Part shown: piece after piece, positions 63,135 through 63,288 of the stretch
Layout: every line of letters begins with the position of its first letter
How positions within the stretch are numbered: position 1 is the stretch's first letter
Source: Angelakisella sp.
GTDB lineage: Bacteria; Bacillota; Clostridia; Oscillospirales; Ruminococcaceae
DNA: 63,288 nucleotides
Direction of reading: 5' to 3'
Assembly: GCA_020024555.1 (NCBI GenBank)
Contig: JAHHTQ010000008.1
Span: 1-63,288, forward strand
Made by a program: the position numbers and the translations under genes
Notes under the pieces: generated by a model
Database searches by the model: none
The model's input: only the letters and a program-made list of their open reading frames with translations
What the model was told of the DNA's origin: nothing

Positions 63135-63288
63135 GAGAATTTCCGTCAAAGGAACAAATCAAAGCAATTAAGGAAAGGTATCCCAAAGGAACAAAACTTG
63201 AACTTACGAATGACCTGTATGATCCATATACAGTTATTCCTAAAGGTACGGTTGGTACGGTAAAGGCTGTTGATGATATGTGTACTAT
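63131..63288 (+). CDS. DUF4314 family protein (truncated by window end)
   Basis: The first 52 codons are visible, without a stop. The start YPKGTKLELTNDLYDPYTVI and PKGTVGTVKAVDDM matches DUF4314, a small beta-barrel family found on Tn1549/Tn916-like and other conjugative elements. ATGA overlap with the ArdA-like gene shows co-translation. Supports the mobile-element reading of this end. Confidence 0.75.
   Translation, partial: MREFPSKEQIKAIKERYPKGTKLELTNDLYDPYTVIPKGTVGTVKAVDDMCT

Noticed and set aside
1..63288. CRISPR arrays, rRNA and tRNA genes
   Set aside because: No regularly spaced direct repeats, no rRNA signatures; the only tRNA-like sequence found is the tRNA-like domain of tmRNA.

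Overview
This 63 kb window is chromosomal DNA from a low-G+C, anaerobic, endospore-forming member of the Clostridia. The evidence is the AT-rich sequence, strong AGGAGG-type ribosome binding sites with several TTG/GTG starts, the sporulation block yabP-yabQ-divIC-yabR, oxygen-defence genes of anaerobes (desulfoferrodoxin and a flavodiiron fusion), a phenylalanine T-box, 6S RNA, and a tmRNA encoding the tag ANDNLAYAA. I cannot name the species.

Layout. 1-6.7 kb: a chemoreceptor, a LemA/DUF3137/DUF4298 membrane cluster, and a GntR-regulated ABC exporter with a 39-bp palindromic operator. 7.0-11.3 kb: a 1394-residue secreted, membrane-anchored protein whose N-terminal half carries an IdeS/Mac-like IgG-protease domain with Lys, Cys, His and Asp all in place; it has two internal repeat arrays and a base composition unlike its neighbours. 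11.8-25.9 kb: asnS, DUF1292, 6S RNA, a MarR regulator, typA, the sporulation/division block, prs, gdhA, a FabT-like regulator with two TTTGA-N3-TCAAA-type operators followed by degV, and yfhO. 26-31.5 kb: an orphan PTS EIIA, ftsZ with an insertion, sodium-pump decarboxylase beta and gamma subunits without alpha, and nfeD plus an SPFH gene with a truncated duplicate of its 5' end between them.

31.5-41.3 kb: a T-box-controlled pheST, cutC, and on the minus strand a complete PTS operon (licT-type antiterminator, EIIA, ptsI, ptsH, EIICB) preceded by a RAT/terminator switch. HPr has Arg in place of regulatory Ser46, and the antiterminator has lost both PRD2 phosphorylation histidines. 41.5-45.4 kb: the flavodiiron-rubredoxin-oxidoreductase fusion and desulfoferrodoxin, divergent from a Crp/Fnr regulator with a palindrome in its leader. 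45.9-59.4 kb: conserved housekeeping genes (tfoX-like, U32/trhP, radC, HAD, mutS2, recO, CPBP protease, tadA, dnaE, pfkA, ssrA).

59.4-63.3 kb: accessory DNA beginning directly at the 3' end of the tmRNA gene, a classic integration site. It holds inverted repeats sharing an ATGTCAT core, an unrecognised gene, an XRE repressor divergent from a SLOG-family gene with two identical 12-bp operators, an ArdA-like antirestriction gene and a truncated DUF4314 gene. This looks like the edge of an integrative element; the rest, including any integrase, lies outside the window.

The strongest candidates for something new are the IdeS-like surface protease, the rewired PTS regulators, the FabT-DegV pair, and the divergent XRE/SLOG unit at the edge of the tmRNA-borne element.
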